Origin: Kocuria rosea subsp. polaris
GTDB taxonomy: Bacteria > Actinomycetota > Actinomycetes > Actinomycetales > Micrococcaceae
Assembly (NCBI RefSeq): GCF_001483755.1
Contig: NZ_LQBK01000022.1
Span: 195,992-259,991 of the forward strand
Reading direction: 5' to 3'
DNA length: 64,000 nucleotides
Part shown: in pieces, positions 41,229 to 49,655 of the stretch
How positions within the stretch are numbered: position 1 is the first letter of the stretch
How the letters are laid out: each line of letters begins with the position of its first letter
Position numbers and translations under genes: made by a program
Notes under the pieces: generated by a model
What the model was told of the DNA's origin: nothing
What the model saw: only the letters and a program-made list of their open reading frames with translations
Database searches by the model: none

Positions 41229-43061
41229 CTCGGACAGCTCGAGCCAGCGCAGCTCGAGCTCCTCGATCTCGTCCTGGACCGCGTTCAGCCGGGCGGTGAT
41301 CCTGCCCAGGCCGGTGTAGTCGGACTGGTCGTGCGCCGCCATCTCCGCGTGCAGGGCGTCGACCTGGGCGGCGAGCTTCTCCAGCTTCCGCTCGATCGAG
41401 CCCACCTCCTTCTGCGCGGCCCGGGCCTGGGCACCGGAGAGCTTGGGCGCGCCCTGCGCCGTCGTCGTCCCGTTCGGGGACGCCGTCCCCGTGGCCGCCA
41501 GCGGGTTCGAAGCGCTCGCGGAGCCGGCGGCCGTGCCGGTGCGGGACTGGGAGGCCAGCTCCAGGTACTGCTCCACGCCGCGGGGCAGGTGCCGGAAGCG
41601 GCCGTCGATCACGGCGTACTGCTGGTCGGTGACCCGCTCCAGCAGGTAGCGGTCGTGCGAGACCACCAGGAGGGTGCCCGGCCAGGTGTCGAGCAGGTCC
41701 TCCATGGCGGCGAGCATGTCGGTGTCGAGGTCGTTGGACGGCTCGTCGAGGATCAGCACGTTCGGCTCGTCGAGCAGGATCATCAGCAGCTGCAGGCGCC
41801 GCTTCTGCCCGCCGGAGAGGTCCTTGACCGGGGTGGCGAGCTGCTCGTTGGTGAAGCCGAGCCGCTCCAGCAGCTGGCCCGGCGTCATCTCCTTGCCGTC
41901 CGCCAGGTAGGTGGAGCGCTTCGAGGCGACCACGTCCGAGACCCGGTCCTCGGCCACGTCCTCCAGCTCGGACAGCTGCTGGGTCAGGGTCGCGATCTTC
42001 ACGGTCTTCCCGCGCTTGACCCGCCCGCTCGTGGGCTGCACCTCGCCGGTGACCAGGCCCAGCAGCGTGGACTTGCCCGCGCCGTTGACGCCCAGGATGC
42101 CGGTGCGCTCCCCGGGGGCGATCAGCCACGTGACGTCCCGGAGCACCTCCCGGGGCCCGTTGTCCTCGGTGGGGTAGGAGACGGAGACCTTCTCGAGGTC
42201 CACCACGTCCTTGCCCAGTCGGGAGACCGCCAGCTGGGACAGCGCCACGGTGTCGCGCGGCGGCGGGACGTCGTTAATCAGCTGGTTCGCGGCCTCGATG
42301 CGGAACTTGGGCTTGGCCGTGCGGGCGGGCGCGCCGCGGCGCAGCCACGCCAGCTCCTTCTTCATGAGGTTCTGCCGCTTGGACTCCACGGTGGCGGCCT
42401 GCCGGTCCCGCTCCACGCGCTGCAGGACGTACGCCGCGTAGCCGCCCTCGAAGGGCTCCACCATGCGGTCGTGCACCTCCCAGGTGTCGGTGCACACGGC
42501 GTCCAGGAACCAGCGGTCGTGGGTGACCACGGCCAGGCCGCCCTGGTTCTTCGGCCAGCGGTTGCCGAGGTGGCGGGCCAGCCAGGTGATGCCGTCCACG
42601 TCCAGGTGGTTGGTGGGCTCGTCCAGGAAGATGACGTCCCAGTCCCCGGCCAGCAGCGCCGCGAGCGCCACGCGGCGCTTCTGCCCACCGGAGAGCTCGC
42701 CCAGCTTCGCGTCCCAGTCGAGGTCCTTGACCAGCCCCGAGATCACGTCCCGCACCTTCGCGTCCCCGGCCCACTCGTGCTCCTCGCGGTCGCCGACGAC
42801 GGCGTGCCCCACGGTCAGCTCCGGGTCCAGGACGTCGGCCTGGTCGAGCATGCCGACGCGCACGCCCGAGCGCACGGTCACGCGGCCCCCGTCCGGCTTC
42901 AGCCGCCCGGCGAGCAGCTTCATGAGCGTGGACTTGCCGTCGCCGTTGCGGCCCACGATGCCGATCCGGTCGCCCTCGTCGATGCCGAGACTGACGGCGT
43001 CGAAGACCGTCTTGGTGGGGAATTCCAGGTGCAGGTTCTCGCCGCCGAGTAGATGTGCCAC
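41217..43061 (-). CDS. ABC-F family ATPase (Uup/EttA-type, no membrane domain)
   Basis: 614-residue protein with two fused ABC ATPase domains. ABC1: Walker A VGRNGDGKST (near 40), signature LSGGQKRR, Walker B VIFLDEPTNH. ABC2: Walker A LGVNGAGKST (near 330), LSGGQKRR, VLILDEPSND. A P-site-tRNA-interaction-motif-like linker with KPKFRIEAANQLI sits between them. A C-terminal coiled coil (about 565-612; SIERKLEKLAAQVDALHAEM) is Uup-like. Such proteins act on ribosomes. GTG at 43061 has no Shine-Dalgarno but a TACCCT -10 element 6 nt upstream. Repeat array D begins 42 nt away. Confidence 0.93.
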   Translation of the reverse strand: MAHLLGGENLHLEFPTKTVFDAVSLGIDEGDRIGIVGRNGDGKSTLMKLLAGRLKPDGGRVTVRSGVRVGMLDQADVLDPELTVGHAVVGDREEHEWAGDAKVRDVISGLVKDLDWDAKLGELSGGQKRRVALAALLAGDWDVIFLDEPTNHLDVDGITWLARHLGNRWPKNQGGLAVVTHDRWFLDAVCTDTWEVHDRMVEPFEGGYAAYVLQRVERDRQAATVESKRQNLMKKELAWLRRGAPARTAKPKFRIEAANQLINDVPPPRDTVALSQLAVSRLGKDVVDLEKVSVSYPTEDNGPREVLRDVTWLIAPGERTGILGVNGAGKSTLLGLVTGEVQPTSGRVKRGKTVKIATLTQQLSELEDVAEDRVSDVVASKRSTYLADGKEMTPGQLLERLGFTNEQLATPVKDLSGGQKRRLQLLMILLDEPNVLILDEPSNDLDTDMLAAMEDLLDTWPGTLLVVSHDRYLLERVTDQQYAVIDGRFRHLPRGVEQYLELASQSRTGTAAGSASASNPLAATGTASPNGTTTAQGAPKLSGAQARAAQKEVGSIERKLEKLAAQVDALHAEMAAHDQSDYTGLGRITARLNAVQDEIEELELRWLELSEDLA

Positions 43062-43067
43062 CCGTCA

Positions 43068-43073
43068 AGGGTA
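43068..43073 (-). promoter_or_regulatory. -10 hexamer of the ABC-F gene, leaderless arrangement
   Basis: TACCCT on the minus strand, 6 nt (TGACGG), GTG 43061; identical hexamer and spacing to purK. Confidence 0.55.
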
Positions 43074-43102
43074 CTCGCGTGCCCGCCCGCCCCCACCCGC
43101 TG

Positions 43103-43335
43103 CCCCGAGCCCCCAAGCTTCTGCCCGCTGGTGCGCCGAGCCCCCAGCTCTCTGGGCCCCCTGGCGCCGAGCCCCCAACTTCCTGGGCCGCTTGGCGCCG
43201 ACTCCCCAGTATCTCGAGCCCCCCCCTGGTGCCGAGTCCCCAACTCTCTGGGCCCACTGGCGCCGAGCCCCCAGACCGGTCGCATTCCCCCAGGAAGAAT
43301 CGTGGGGAAATGCGACGTGCTTGGGGACTCGGCGG
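43103..43335. repeat. Repeat-family locus D: six boxes plus stem-loop core
   Basis: Boxes begin at 43104, 43135, 43166, 43197, 43231 and 43262 (spacings 31,31,31,34,31; the 34 comes from extra C residues). Several units read GCCGAGCCCCCA, then CTCTCTGGGCCCACTGG-like sequence, with a small CCCA/TGGG hairpin inside. The last box opens the core 43262-43333: loop AGGAAGAATCGT, inner stem GTCGCATT/AATGCGAC plus CCCC/GGGG, closing CTCGGC. The best-preserved core after locus A. Lies between the divergent ABC-F and RTX genes; nothing else recognisable to 43485. Confidence 0.9.
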
Positions 43336-43503
43336 AGCGGGAAGGCCGGGGCATCGAAGCGATTCACTATCCGGCGATGCATCCCCGGGTGTAGTCGAAT
43401 CCTCATGCTGGGGGTGGACGCTTCGTGAATGCATGACTCCGCATGCTGTAGATGGCGTCACGAGGCGCCGCAGGCGAAGACCAGCAATTGCGGAGGCACC
43501 ATC

Positions 43504-44460
43504 ATGGCAACAACACAGCGTCCCGATGCATCTCGTTCCTGTCCCGACGGCAGGGGAGGCCGCACTTCACCGCGCAAGCGGCTCGCCGGAGTCGTGGCGG
43601 CCGGTGTCCTGGCCGGCTCCACGCTCTTCATGGGGTTCACGCCGGCCCAGGCCGTGAGCACCGGCGTGGCGGTGGAGGGCAGCGTCCTGAAGATCGCGGC
43701 CAGTCCGGGAAAGAACAACAACATCACCGTGGCTCCCTACGTCAAGGGCGGCAAGGCCTACTACAGGGTCACGGACACCGGTGACTCCGTGGTCGCCGGC
43801 AACCAGTGCGTCAGGCTGAGCACCACCACCATCCGGTGTGCCGCGGCGGGCGTCTCGTCCGTCCGGGTGGACACCGGGGGCGGCAACGACAGGGTGAACC
43901 TGACGTCCGTGACCAAGTCGTCGCGCGTCGATACCGGGACGGGCAACGACGTGGTCTACGGCGGGACCGCCAGGGACATCGTCTACGGGCAGAGCGGCAA
44001 CGACTACCTGTTCGGACAGGCCGGCAACGACTACCTGTTCGGCGGATCGGGCAATGACTACGTGTCCGGCGGATCGGGCATCGACTTCATGCGTGGTCAG
44101 GACGGCGACGACAGGCTCTACGGCAGTGCGGGGGACGACACCCTGTATGGCGACGCTGGAAACGACAAGCTCTACGGGCAGGCGGGCGACGACACCCTGC
44201 GTGGTCAGGACGGCGACGACACCCTCTACGGCAGCACCGAGGACGACACCCTGTACGGCGACGCTGGAAACGACAAGCTCTACGGGGAGAAGGGGAATGA
44301 CAAGCACTACGGCGGTACCGGCAACGACTACCTGGACGGTGTGGACGGTGTGGCCTTCAACGACTATCTGAACGGCGAGCAGGGCGTGGACAAGTGCCAG
44401 GCCGACGGCGGTGACACCGTGCTCAACTGCGAGTCGGTCAGGAGGATGAAGGCTCTCTGA
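43504..44460 (+). CDS. Secreted RTX-type calcium-binding repeat protein
   Basis: 318-residue exported protein: Arg-containing n-region and signal peptide to about residue 50 (FTPAQA), a short beta domain (50-150), then about 13 tandem GGxGxDxxx-type nonapeptides (residues ~155-290, for example GDAGNDKLYGQAGDDTLRG) that form a Ca2+-filled beta-roll. The end carries two cysteines (KCQADGGDTVLNCES). There is no protease or toxin domain, so it is a bare beta-roll, perhaps structural. ATG at 43504 has GGAGG 8 nt upstream. Repeat arrays D and E lie immediately on either side. Within the repeats, DNA blocks (GACGCTGGAAACGACAAGC) are nearly identical, indicating recent internal duplication. Confidence 0.88.
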   Translation: MATTQRPDASRSCPDGRGGRTSPRKRLAGVVAAGVLAGSTLFMGFTPAQAVSTGVAVEGSVLKIAASPGKNNNITVAPYVKGGKAYYRVTDTGDSVVAGNQCVRLSTTTIRCAAAGVSSVRVDTGGGNDRVNLTSVTKSSRVDTGTGNDVVYGGTARDIVYGQSGNDYLFGQAGNDYLFGGSGNDYVSGGSGIDFMRGQDGDDRLYGSAGDDTLYGDAGNDKLYGQAGDDTLRGQDGDDTLYGSTEDDTLYGDAGNDKLYGEKGNDKHYGGTGNDYLDGVDGVAFNDYLNGEQGVDKCQADGGDTVLNCESVRRMKAL

Positions 44461-44541
44461 TCAGCGGTATGACGGTTGCAGTGCAACGGTGGCGGTGGCG
44501 CTCACGCACTGGTGAGGCGCCGCCGCCACCGCCAGCACGTC

Positions 44542-44740
44542 CACCGAGCCCCCACCCGTTGGGTGCATGACCCGCCGAGTCCCCAGTCATGTCGCACATC
44601 CCCAGGAATATCCGTGGGGAAACGCGACGGGACTGGGGGCTCGGCGCGTCGGAGCCCAGTGAGGTGGGGGTTCGGCGGCGAGGGAGCGCCAGGAAGCGGG
44701 GCTCGACGTGTCGGAGTGCCGGGAACTGGGGGCTCGGCGG
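44542..44740. repeat. Repeat-family locus E: direct boxes, core, and inverted boxes
   Basis: Direct boxes begin at 44543 and 44574 (31 apart). The core runs 44574-44645 (72 nt) with loop AGGAATATCCGT. Inverted boxes CTCGGC-type begin at 44640, 44671, 44702 and 44733 (31,31,31). This shows the full architecture: direct units, stem-loop, inverted units. It sits in the 348-nt gap between the RTX gene and the following conserved gene. A short CGCCGCCACCGCC stretch precedes it. Confidence 0.9.
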
Positions 44741-44808
44741 CGGGGACGGCCGGTGTGCGAACAGAAATTTCTAAGCGGCGGCACAAGCACGGGTGAGAGC
44801 ATGGGGCC

Positions 44809-45576
44809 ATGGAGCAGAACCCGACGGAGCGATCCTCCTCGACCCCCAGCACGCGACCCCTGGGCACCAGGCTGAACGGCATCACGGACCTGGAGACCGC
44901 CGTCCGCGCCGTCACGGAGCACCCCGGGCCGGTGGAGATCCCGGCCGGGCCCGGCCAGCTGGTCGGCCGCCACCTCGGCTCGGTGCCGCAGCGCCAGGTG
45001 GGGGAGGCCCTGCGCGGCGCGGGGGCCGATCCGCTGATGATCCGGGCGGACATCTCGATCGACCAGGACATCCCGGACGAGGGCGTCATCGCGGTGCTCG
45101 ACGACCACCTCTCGCTGGCCGCCGGCGTGGGTGCTGCGTACCTCGTGGTGCCGCGGGCCGGCGTCGGCGGGCGGGGCCGCAGCGAGGACCGGATCTACTC
45201 GATGCTCGCCGCGCTCGCGGAGGCCGCCTCGGCCCACCAGGTGCACCTGCTGCTCGAGACGGAGGGCGCCACCGCGGACGAGGTGGAGCTGGTCCAGTTC
45301 CTGGAGCGGGCCCGTGCGGCGGGAACCCTGGACGTGGACCCGCACTACCTGGCGTCCGTGGCCTGGAACGTGGCCGCGTCCTCGGAGGCGGGGGAGGGCC
45401 CCGCTGCCGCGTTCGAGCGGATGCGGCCCCTGCTGGACCTCGCCCCGCTGATCATCTCGGGGGTGGACGAGGACACGGTCGAGGACCTGTTCGCCGCCGT
45501 CCCGGAGCTGCGGGAGGCCGCCGCCCAGGCCCGGATCATCGTGGTCCTGGGACGCCCGGGAGCGGCCGGGGCCTGA
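44809..45576 (+). CDS. Conserved protein, probable TIM-barrel fold
   Basis: 255-residue cytosolic protein I do not recognise by name. Regular alternation of hydrophobic strands and helices (PLMIRADISID, GAAYLVVPRAG, HQVHLLLETEG, APLIISGVDE, ARIIVVLGR) suggests a sugar-phosphate-isomerase-like TIM barrel, with acidic residues at strand ends but no metal-binding set I can name. Start ATG 44809 has only GGGG 3 nt away, and GAGCAT 6 nt upstream could be a leaderless -10 element. It precedes tRNA-Gln/glmU by 60 nt. Function unassigned. Confidence 0.65.
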   Translation: MEQNPTERSSSTPSTRPLGTRLNGITDLETAVRAVTEHPGPVEIPAGPGQLVGRHLGSVPQRQVGEALRGAGADPLMIRADISIDQDIPDEGVIAVLDDHLSLAAGVGAAYLVVPRAGVGGRGRSEDRIYSMLAALAEAASAHQVHLLLETEGATADEVELVQFLERARAAGTLDVDPHYLASVAWNVAASSEAGEGPAAAFERMRPLLDLAPLIISGVDEDTVEDLFAAVPELREAAAQARIIVVLGRPGAAGA

Positions 45577-45638
45577 TGCCCGAGTGGTAGGGTGACTGCC
45601 TGTGCACTGCGTGCACCACTGCCGTTCCACGGCGGTGC

Positions 45639-45710
45639 TCCGCCTTGGTGTAATCGGCAGCACCCCGGCCTTTGGAGCCGTGGAGTCTAGGTTCGAGTCC
45701 TAGAGGCGGA
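45639..45710 (+). tRNA. tRNA-Gln (anticodon UUG)
   Basis: 72-nt cloverleaf: acceptor TCCGCCT/AGGCGGA (7 bp perfect), T arm CTAGG-TTCGAGT-CCTAG, anticodon loop CTTTGGA giving UUG. The outermost anticodon-stem pair (C27/U43) is mismatched. CCA is not encoded. A TAGGGT -10 candidate lies near 45589. It is upstream of glmU, as in other Micrococcaceae. Confidence 0.95.
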
Positions 45711-45853
45711 ACGTCCGCATCCCGCCAGACAGCCCGGAAGCTCGGAAGTGCCAGAGCCGAAGAGCGCAACAGCTAGTGAGACGGAACGGAGCCGGAGCCG
45801 GTGAGCCCACCGGCTCCTCTCTACGATCGACGACCGAGGAGCTGCATCCCGCT

Positions 45854-47401
45854 GTGAGCACCCCCCAGACCCCTGCGAATCGTCCGGGGGCGGCCGTCGG
45901 GCCCGCCGCCGTCATCGTCCTGGCCGCCGGCAAGGGCACGCGCATGAAGTCCAAGACCCCCAAGATCCTGCACCGGATCGGGGGTCGTTCCATGGTCGGG
46001 CACTGCCTGGTGGCCGCGCGGAGCCTGCACCCGCAGCGGCTGGCCGCCGTGGTGCGCTTCGAGCGGGACCTGGTGGCCCCGCACGTCCTCGAGCAGGACC
46101 CCGAGGCGCTCATCGTGGACCAGGACGAGGTCCCCGGCACGGGCCGGGCGGTCCAGGTGGCCGTGGAGGCGCTCGACGCCCAGGAGCGGCTGGCCGGCAC
46201 CGTGGTGGTCACCTATGGCGACGTCCCCCTGCTGACCCCGGAGGTCCTGCGGAGGCTGGTGTCCCACCACGAGGAGCGGGCCAACGCGGTGACCGTGCTG
46301 ACCGCCGACCACGAGCAGCCCGGCGGCTACGGCCGGATCCTGCGCGACGCCGACGGCTCGTTCCGGGAGATCAAGGAGGCGAAGGACGCCACCGAGGCCG
46401 AGCTCGCGGTCGCCGAGATCAACTCCGGCATCTTCGCCTTCGACGCCGACGTCCTGCGGGACTCCCTCGCGAAGGTCACCTCGGACAACGCCCAGGGCGA
46501 GATGTACCTGACGGACGTCCCGCTGCTGGCCCGCGAGGCCGGCCACGCGGTGGACGCGCTGAAGATCGAGGACCGCTGGGAGGTCGAGGGCGCCAACGAC
46601 CGCGTGCAGCTCGCCCAGCTCGGCGCCCACCTCAACCGCCGGGTCCTCGAGGCGCACATGCGCAACGGCGTGACGGTCGTGGACCCCGCCAGCACCTGGA
46701 TCGACGTGCAGGTGCGCATCGCCGCGGACGCCACGATCCTGCCGGGGACCCAGTTGCACGGGGGCACCCGGGTGGGCGAGGACGCCGTCGTCGGCCCGGA
46801 CACCACCCTCACGGACGTGGAGGTGGGCCCCGGCGCGCACGTGGTGCGCACACACGGCTCCGGGTCCGTGATCGGACCGCGCGCGAGCGTGGGTCCCTTT
46901 GCCTACCTGCGCCCGGGCACGGTGCTCGGGGACCAGGGCAAGATCGGCACGTTCGTGGAGACCAAGAACTCCCGGATCGGCACCGGCTCGAAGGTCCCGC
47001 ACCTGTCCTACGTGGGGGACGCCACGATCGGCGAGCACTCCAACATCGGGGCGGCCTCGGTCTTCGTCAACTACGACGGCGTGCGCAAGCAGCGCACCGT
47101 GATCGGGGACCACGTCCGGATGGGCTCCGACAACATGTACGTGGCGCCCGTGCACGTCGGCGACGGCGCCTACTCCGGGGCCGGCACCACGATCCGCAAG
47201 GACGTGCCGCCCGGAGCCCTGGCCCTGACCGAGGGCGCGCAGCGGGTCGTCGAGAACTGGGTCCTGGAGCACCGTGCCGGCACCGCCGCGGCCGAGGCCG
47301 CCGAGCGGGCCCTGGGCAACGGCGCGGCCACGGCCGCACCGGGGACTCCCGAGCACTCCAGCGCAGGAACCGGCGCGGACACCACCGAGGAAAGCGAGTA
47401 A
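45854..47401 (+). CDS. glmU: Bifunctional UDP-GlcNAc pyrophosphorylase / GlcN-1-P acetyltransferase GlmU
   Basis: Makes UDP-GlcNAc for peptidoglycan and other glycans. The N-terminal pyrophosphorylase has LAAGKGTRMKSKTPK (near residue 30) and VTYGDVPLL. The C-terminal left-handed beta-helix acetyltransferase has GPFAYLRPGTVLGDQGKIGTF, the catalytic-region VGDATIGEHSNIGAASVFVNYDG and SDNMYVAPVHVGDGA. 515 residues; the extra length is an Ala/Glu-rich C-terminal tail after residue ~465, usual in actinobacteria. GTG at 45854 with GAGGAG 14-19 nt upstream; TACGAT near 45822 may be the -10. prs follows after 2 nt. Confidence 0.96.
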   Translation: MSTPQTPANRPGAAVGPAAVIVLAAGKGTRMKSKTPKILHRIGGRSMVGHCLVAARSLHPQRLAAVVRFERDLVAPHVLEQDPEALIVDQDEVPGTGRAVQVAVEALDAQERLAGTVVVTYGDVPLLTPEVLRRLVSHHEERANAVTVLTADHEQPGGYGRILRDADGSFREIKEAKDATEAELAVAEINSGIFAFDADVLRDSLAKVTSDNAQGEMYLTDVPLLAREAGHAVDALKIEDRWEVEGANDRVQLAQLGAHLNRRVLEAHMRNGVTVVDPASTWIDVQVRIAADATILPGTQLHGGTRVGEDAVVGPDTTLTDVEVGPGAHVVRTHGSGSVIGPRASVGPFAYLRPGTVLGDQGKIGTFVETKNSRIGTGSKVPHLSYVGDATIGEHSNIGAASVFVNYDGVRKQRTVIGDHVRMGSDNMYVAPVHVGDGAYSGAGTTIRKDVPPGALALTEGAQRVVENWVLEHRAGTAAAEAAERALGNGAATAAPGTPEHSSAGTGADTTEESE

Positions 47402-47403
47402 CA

Positions 47404-48384
47404 ATGACCGCAATCACCAACGCAGGTGCCAAGCAGCTGGTCCTGGTCTCGGGGCGGGCCCACCCGGAGCTCGCCGAGCGCATCGCCTCGGAGCTGGGCA
47501 CGGAGCTGATCCCCACGGACGCCTACGACTTCGCCAACGGCGAGACCTACGTGCGGTTCGGGGAGTCGGTGCGCGGCACGGACGCCTTCCTCATCCAGTC
47601 CCACCCGGCGCCGATCAACCAGTGGATCATGGAGCAGCTGCTCATGATCGACTCCCTCAAGCGGGCCTCCGCGAAGTCGATCACCGTGGTGTCCCCGTTC
47701 TACCCCTACGCCCGGCAGGACAAGAAGCACCGCGGCCGCGAGCCGATCTCGGCCCGCCTCATCTCGGACCTCTACAAGACGGCCGGCGCGGACCGGCTGA
47801 TGTCCGTGGACCTGCACACCGCGCAGATCCAGGGCTTCTTCGACGGTCCCGTCGACCACCTCATGGCCATTCCGCTGCTGGCGGCCCACGTGCGCTCCGT
47901 CGTCGACGTCGACAACGTCACCGTGGTCTCCCCGGACACCGGGCGCGTGCGCGTGGCGGAGCAGTGGACCGAGCTGCTGGGCGGGTGCCCGCTCGCGTTC
48001 GTGCACAAGACCCGGGACATCACCCGGCCCAACCAGGCCACCTCGAAGGAGGTCGTGGGCCAGATCGAGGGCCGCACCTGCGTGCTGATCGACGACATGA
48101 TCGACACGGGCGGGACCATCTCCGGCGCCGTGCAGGTGCTGCGCGAGAAGGGCGCCAAGGACGTCATCATCGCCGCGACCCACGCGGTGTTCTCGGATCC
48201 GGCCGTGGAGCGGCTGTCCACGTGCGGCGCCCTCGAGGTGGTCGTCACGGACACCCTGCCCGTGCCGCCGGAGCACCAGTTCGAGAACCTCACGGTCCTC
48301 TCGATCGCCCCGCTCATCGCCCGGGCCATCCAGGAGGTCTTCGAGGACGGCTCCGTGACCAGCCTCTTCAACGGCAGGTCCTGA
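47404..48384 (+). CDS. prs: Ribose-phosphate pyrophosphokinase (PRPP synthetase)
   Basis: Class I PRPP synthetase, forming PRPP from ribose-5-phosphate and ATP for purine, pyrimidine, His and Trp synthesis. 326 residues. DAYDFANGETYVRF (ATP region), FYPYARQDKKHRGREPIS (flexible catalytic loop), SVDLHTAQIQGFF and the PRPP-binding VLIDDMIDTGGTI are intact. ATG at 47404 follows glmU by 2 nt with GAGGAAAG upstream; one transcript glmU-prs ending at the hairpin 48403-48440. Confidence 0.97.
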   Translation: MTAITNAGAKQLVLVSGRAHPELAERIASELGTELIPTDAYDFANGETYVRFGESVRGTDAFLIQSHPAPINQWIMEQLLMIDSLKRASAKSITVVSPFYPYARQDKKHRGREPISARLISDLYKTAGADRLMSVDLHTAQIQGFFDGPVDHLMAIPLLAAHVRSVVDVDNVTVVSPDTGRVRVAEQWTELLGGCPLAFVHKTRDITRPNQATSKEVVGQIEGRTCVLIDDMIDTGGTISGAVQVLREKGAKDVIIAATHAVFSDPAVERLSTCGALEVVVTDTLPVPPEHQFENLTVLSIAPLIARAIQEVFEDGSVTSLFNGRS

Positions 48385-48402
48385 CCCGGCTACGGCCGAC
48401 GA

Positions 48403-48440
48403 CGACGCAGCCCCTCGCCTTGCGGTGAGGGGCTGCGTCG
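48403..48440. terminator. glmU-prs terminator hairpin (bidirectional)
   Basis: CGACGCAGCCCCTC (48403-48416) pairs perfectly with GAGGGGCTGCGTCG (48427-48440), loop GCCTTGCGGT. No T-tract. It lies between prs and the convergent CAP-LGFP gene. Confidence 0.8.
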
Positions 48441-48461
48441 CTGTCCGGGTGGCGGAACGGG

Positions 48462-49655
48462 TCAGCGGGTGACCCAGTTGCGCTTGGTGATCGAGGACCA
48501 GTGCACGGTGTAGCCGTTGGAGAACCGCTGGCGGACCTCCGAGCCGTACCGGTACTCGTCGGTGACCGGGTAGCCGTAGCCGCGCTCGGCGCCGGCGGCC
48601 TTCCAGCGCTGGCCGATCGCGCCGGACTCCTTCACGACCTTCGCCCCGGTGCGGGGGCTCCACAGCACCTTGTGCACGGCGCTGCCCTTGCGGAAGACCT
48701 GGTAGGCGCCGCCGCCGGTGAGCCCGGTGATCTCGCGGGTGGTGGGGTAGCCGAAGCCGTTCTCCCAGCGGTGGGCGGCGAACTTGCGGCCGATGGCGCC
48801 GTTGAAGTTCACGGGCCACGCCCCGGTGCCGGAGCTCCAGTAGAAGGTGTGCTTGTTGGCGAAGCCCTGCAGGACACCGCCGTAGAGGAGCCCGCCGCGC
48901 TCGTGGCCCGTGGGGGCGCCGAACACGGGCGCCCCGCCCAGGGCGTGGTACTGGCGGCCGATCCCGCCGCGCACCTCGTAGCCGGCCGAGGTGATCGGCG
49001 CGGTGGTCGGCGGGGGAGTGGGCTTCGGCGCCGGCGCGGGGGCCGGTGCCGGGGCCGTGCCCACCGTGGTGCGGACGTCCGTGGGCCCCTTGCCGTCCGG
49101 GTAGCCGTAGGACGTGACCGTGCCGACCAGCCGCCAGCCCTGCTTGGTCCCGGCCAGCGAGCCGTCCGCGTAGGTCAGGCCGATCCCGATGACGGTCATG
49201 TCCGGGTCGGTGAGCACCTTGTTGTGCGCTTTCGAGTTCTTCCACCAGGTCATCAGGTCCGCCACCCGGCCCTGGTAGGAGATCGCGTGGATCTCGCCGA
49301 CGTGGTTCCAGCCGGCGGCCCGGGGATCCGTCATGAAGGTGTTCGTGTGGTTGATGACCTCCTGGCGGACCAGGCGGTCGGACTCGCCCTGGGCGATGCC
49401 CGAGACGGTCGCGGAGTACTTCACCGGGGCGAGGCCCTTGGCCTTGCGGTGGGCGTTGATCAGCTCGAGCAGCTGCTGGGCGTCGGCCGAGCGGGTGCTC
49501 GAGGGGACCGTGACGATGTCCGAGCTCGCCGCGGCCGCGGGGGCCGCGGTGAGCATCCCGGTGGCGGGGACCGCCAGGGCGAGGGCGGCGGCGGTCAGCG
49601 TCAGCGGACCGGGGGTGCGGGTGCGCGCCGGGGCGCGGTGCTTGGCGGGGCTCAT
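48462..49655 (-). CDS. Secreted CAP-domain protein with LGFP repeats
   Basis: 397 residues: signal peptide to about 43, CAP/SCP (CysRich/allergen-like) domain about 50-190 (LLELINAHRKAKGLAPVKYS, WNHVGEIHA, TWWKNSKAHNKVL), an Ala/Pro tether (APAPAPAPKPTPPP), then four LGFP repeats (ALGGAPVFGAPTGHERGG, WENGFGYPTTRE, RGYGYPVTDEYRYG) that bind the arabinogalactan/peptidoglycan layer in related actinobacteria. Ends KRNWVTR like its neighbour. ATG at 49655 overlaps the upstream gene's stop (ATGA). CAP function in the wall is not established. Confidence 0.88.
   Translation of the reverse strand: MSPAKHRAPARTRTPGPLTLTAAALALAVPATGMLTAAPAAAASSDIVTVPSSTRSADAQQLLELINAHRKAKGLAPVKYSATVSGIAQGESDRLVRQEVINHTNTFMTDPRAAGWNHVGEIHAISYQGRVADLMTWWKNSKAHNKVLTDPDMTVIGIGLTYADGSLAGTKQGWRLVGTVTSYGYPDGKGPTDVRTTVGTAPAPAPAPAPKPTPPPTTAPITSAGYEVRGGIGRQYHALGGAPVFGAPTGHERGGLLYGGVLQGFANKHTFYWSSGTGAWPVNFNGAIGRKFAAHRWENGFGYPTTREITGLTGGGAYQVFRKGSAVHKVLWSPRTGAKVVKESGAIGQRWKAAGAERGYGYPVTDEYRYGSEVRQRFSNGYTVHWSSITKRNWVTR

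Noticed and set aside
43068-43504. Inverted repeats D/E as the ends of an insertion sequence carrying the RTX gene
   Set aside because: No transposase is present, the cores at both ends are in the same rather than inverted orientation, and no target-site duplication could be found by eye.
45639-45710. tRNA pseudogene because of the C27/U43 mismatch
   Set aside because: All other stems, the loops and the anticodon are intact and the locus is in its usual place before glmU; one terminal mismatch is tolerated.
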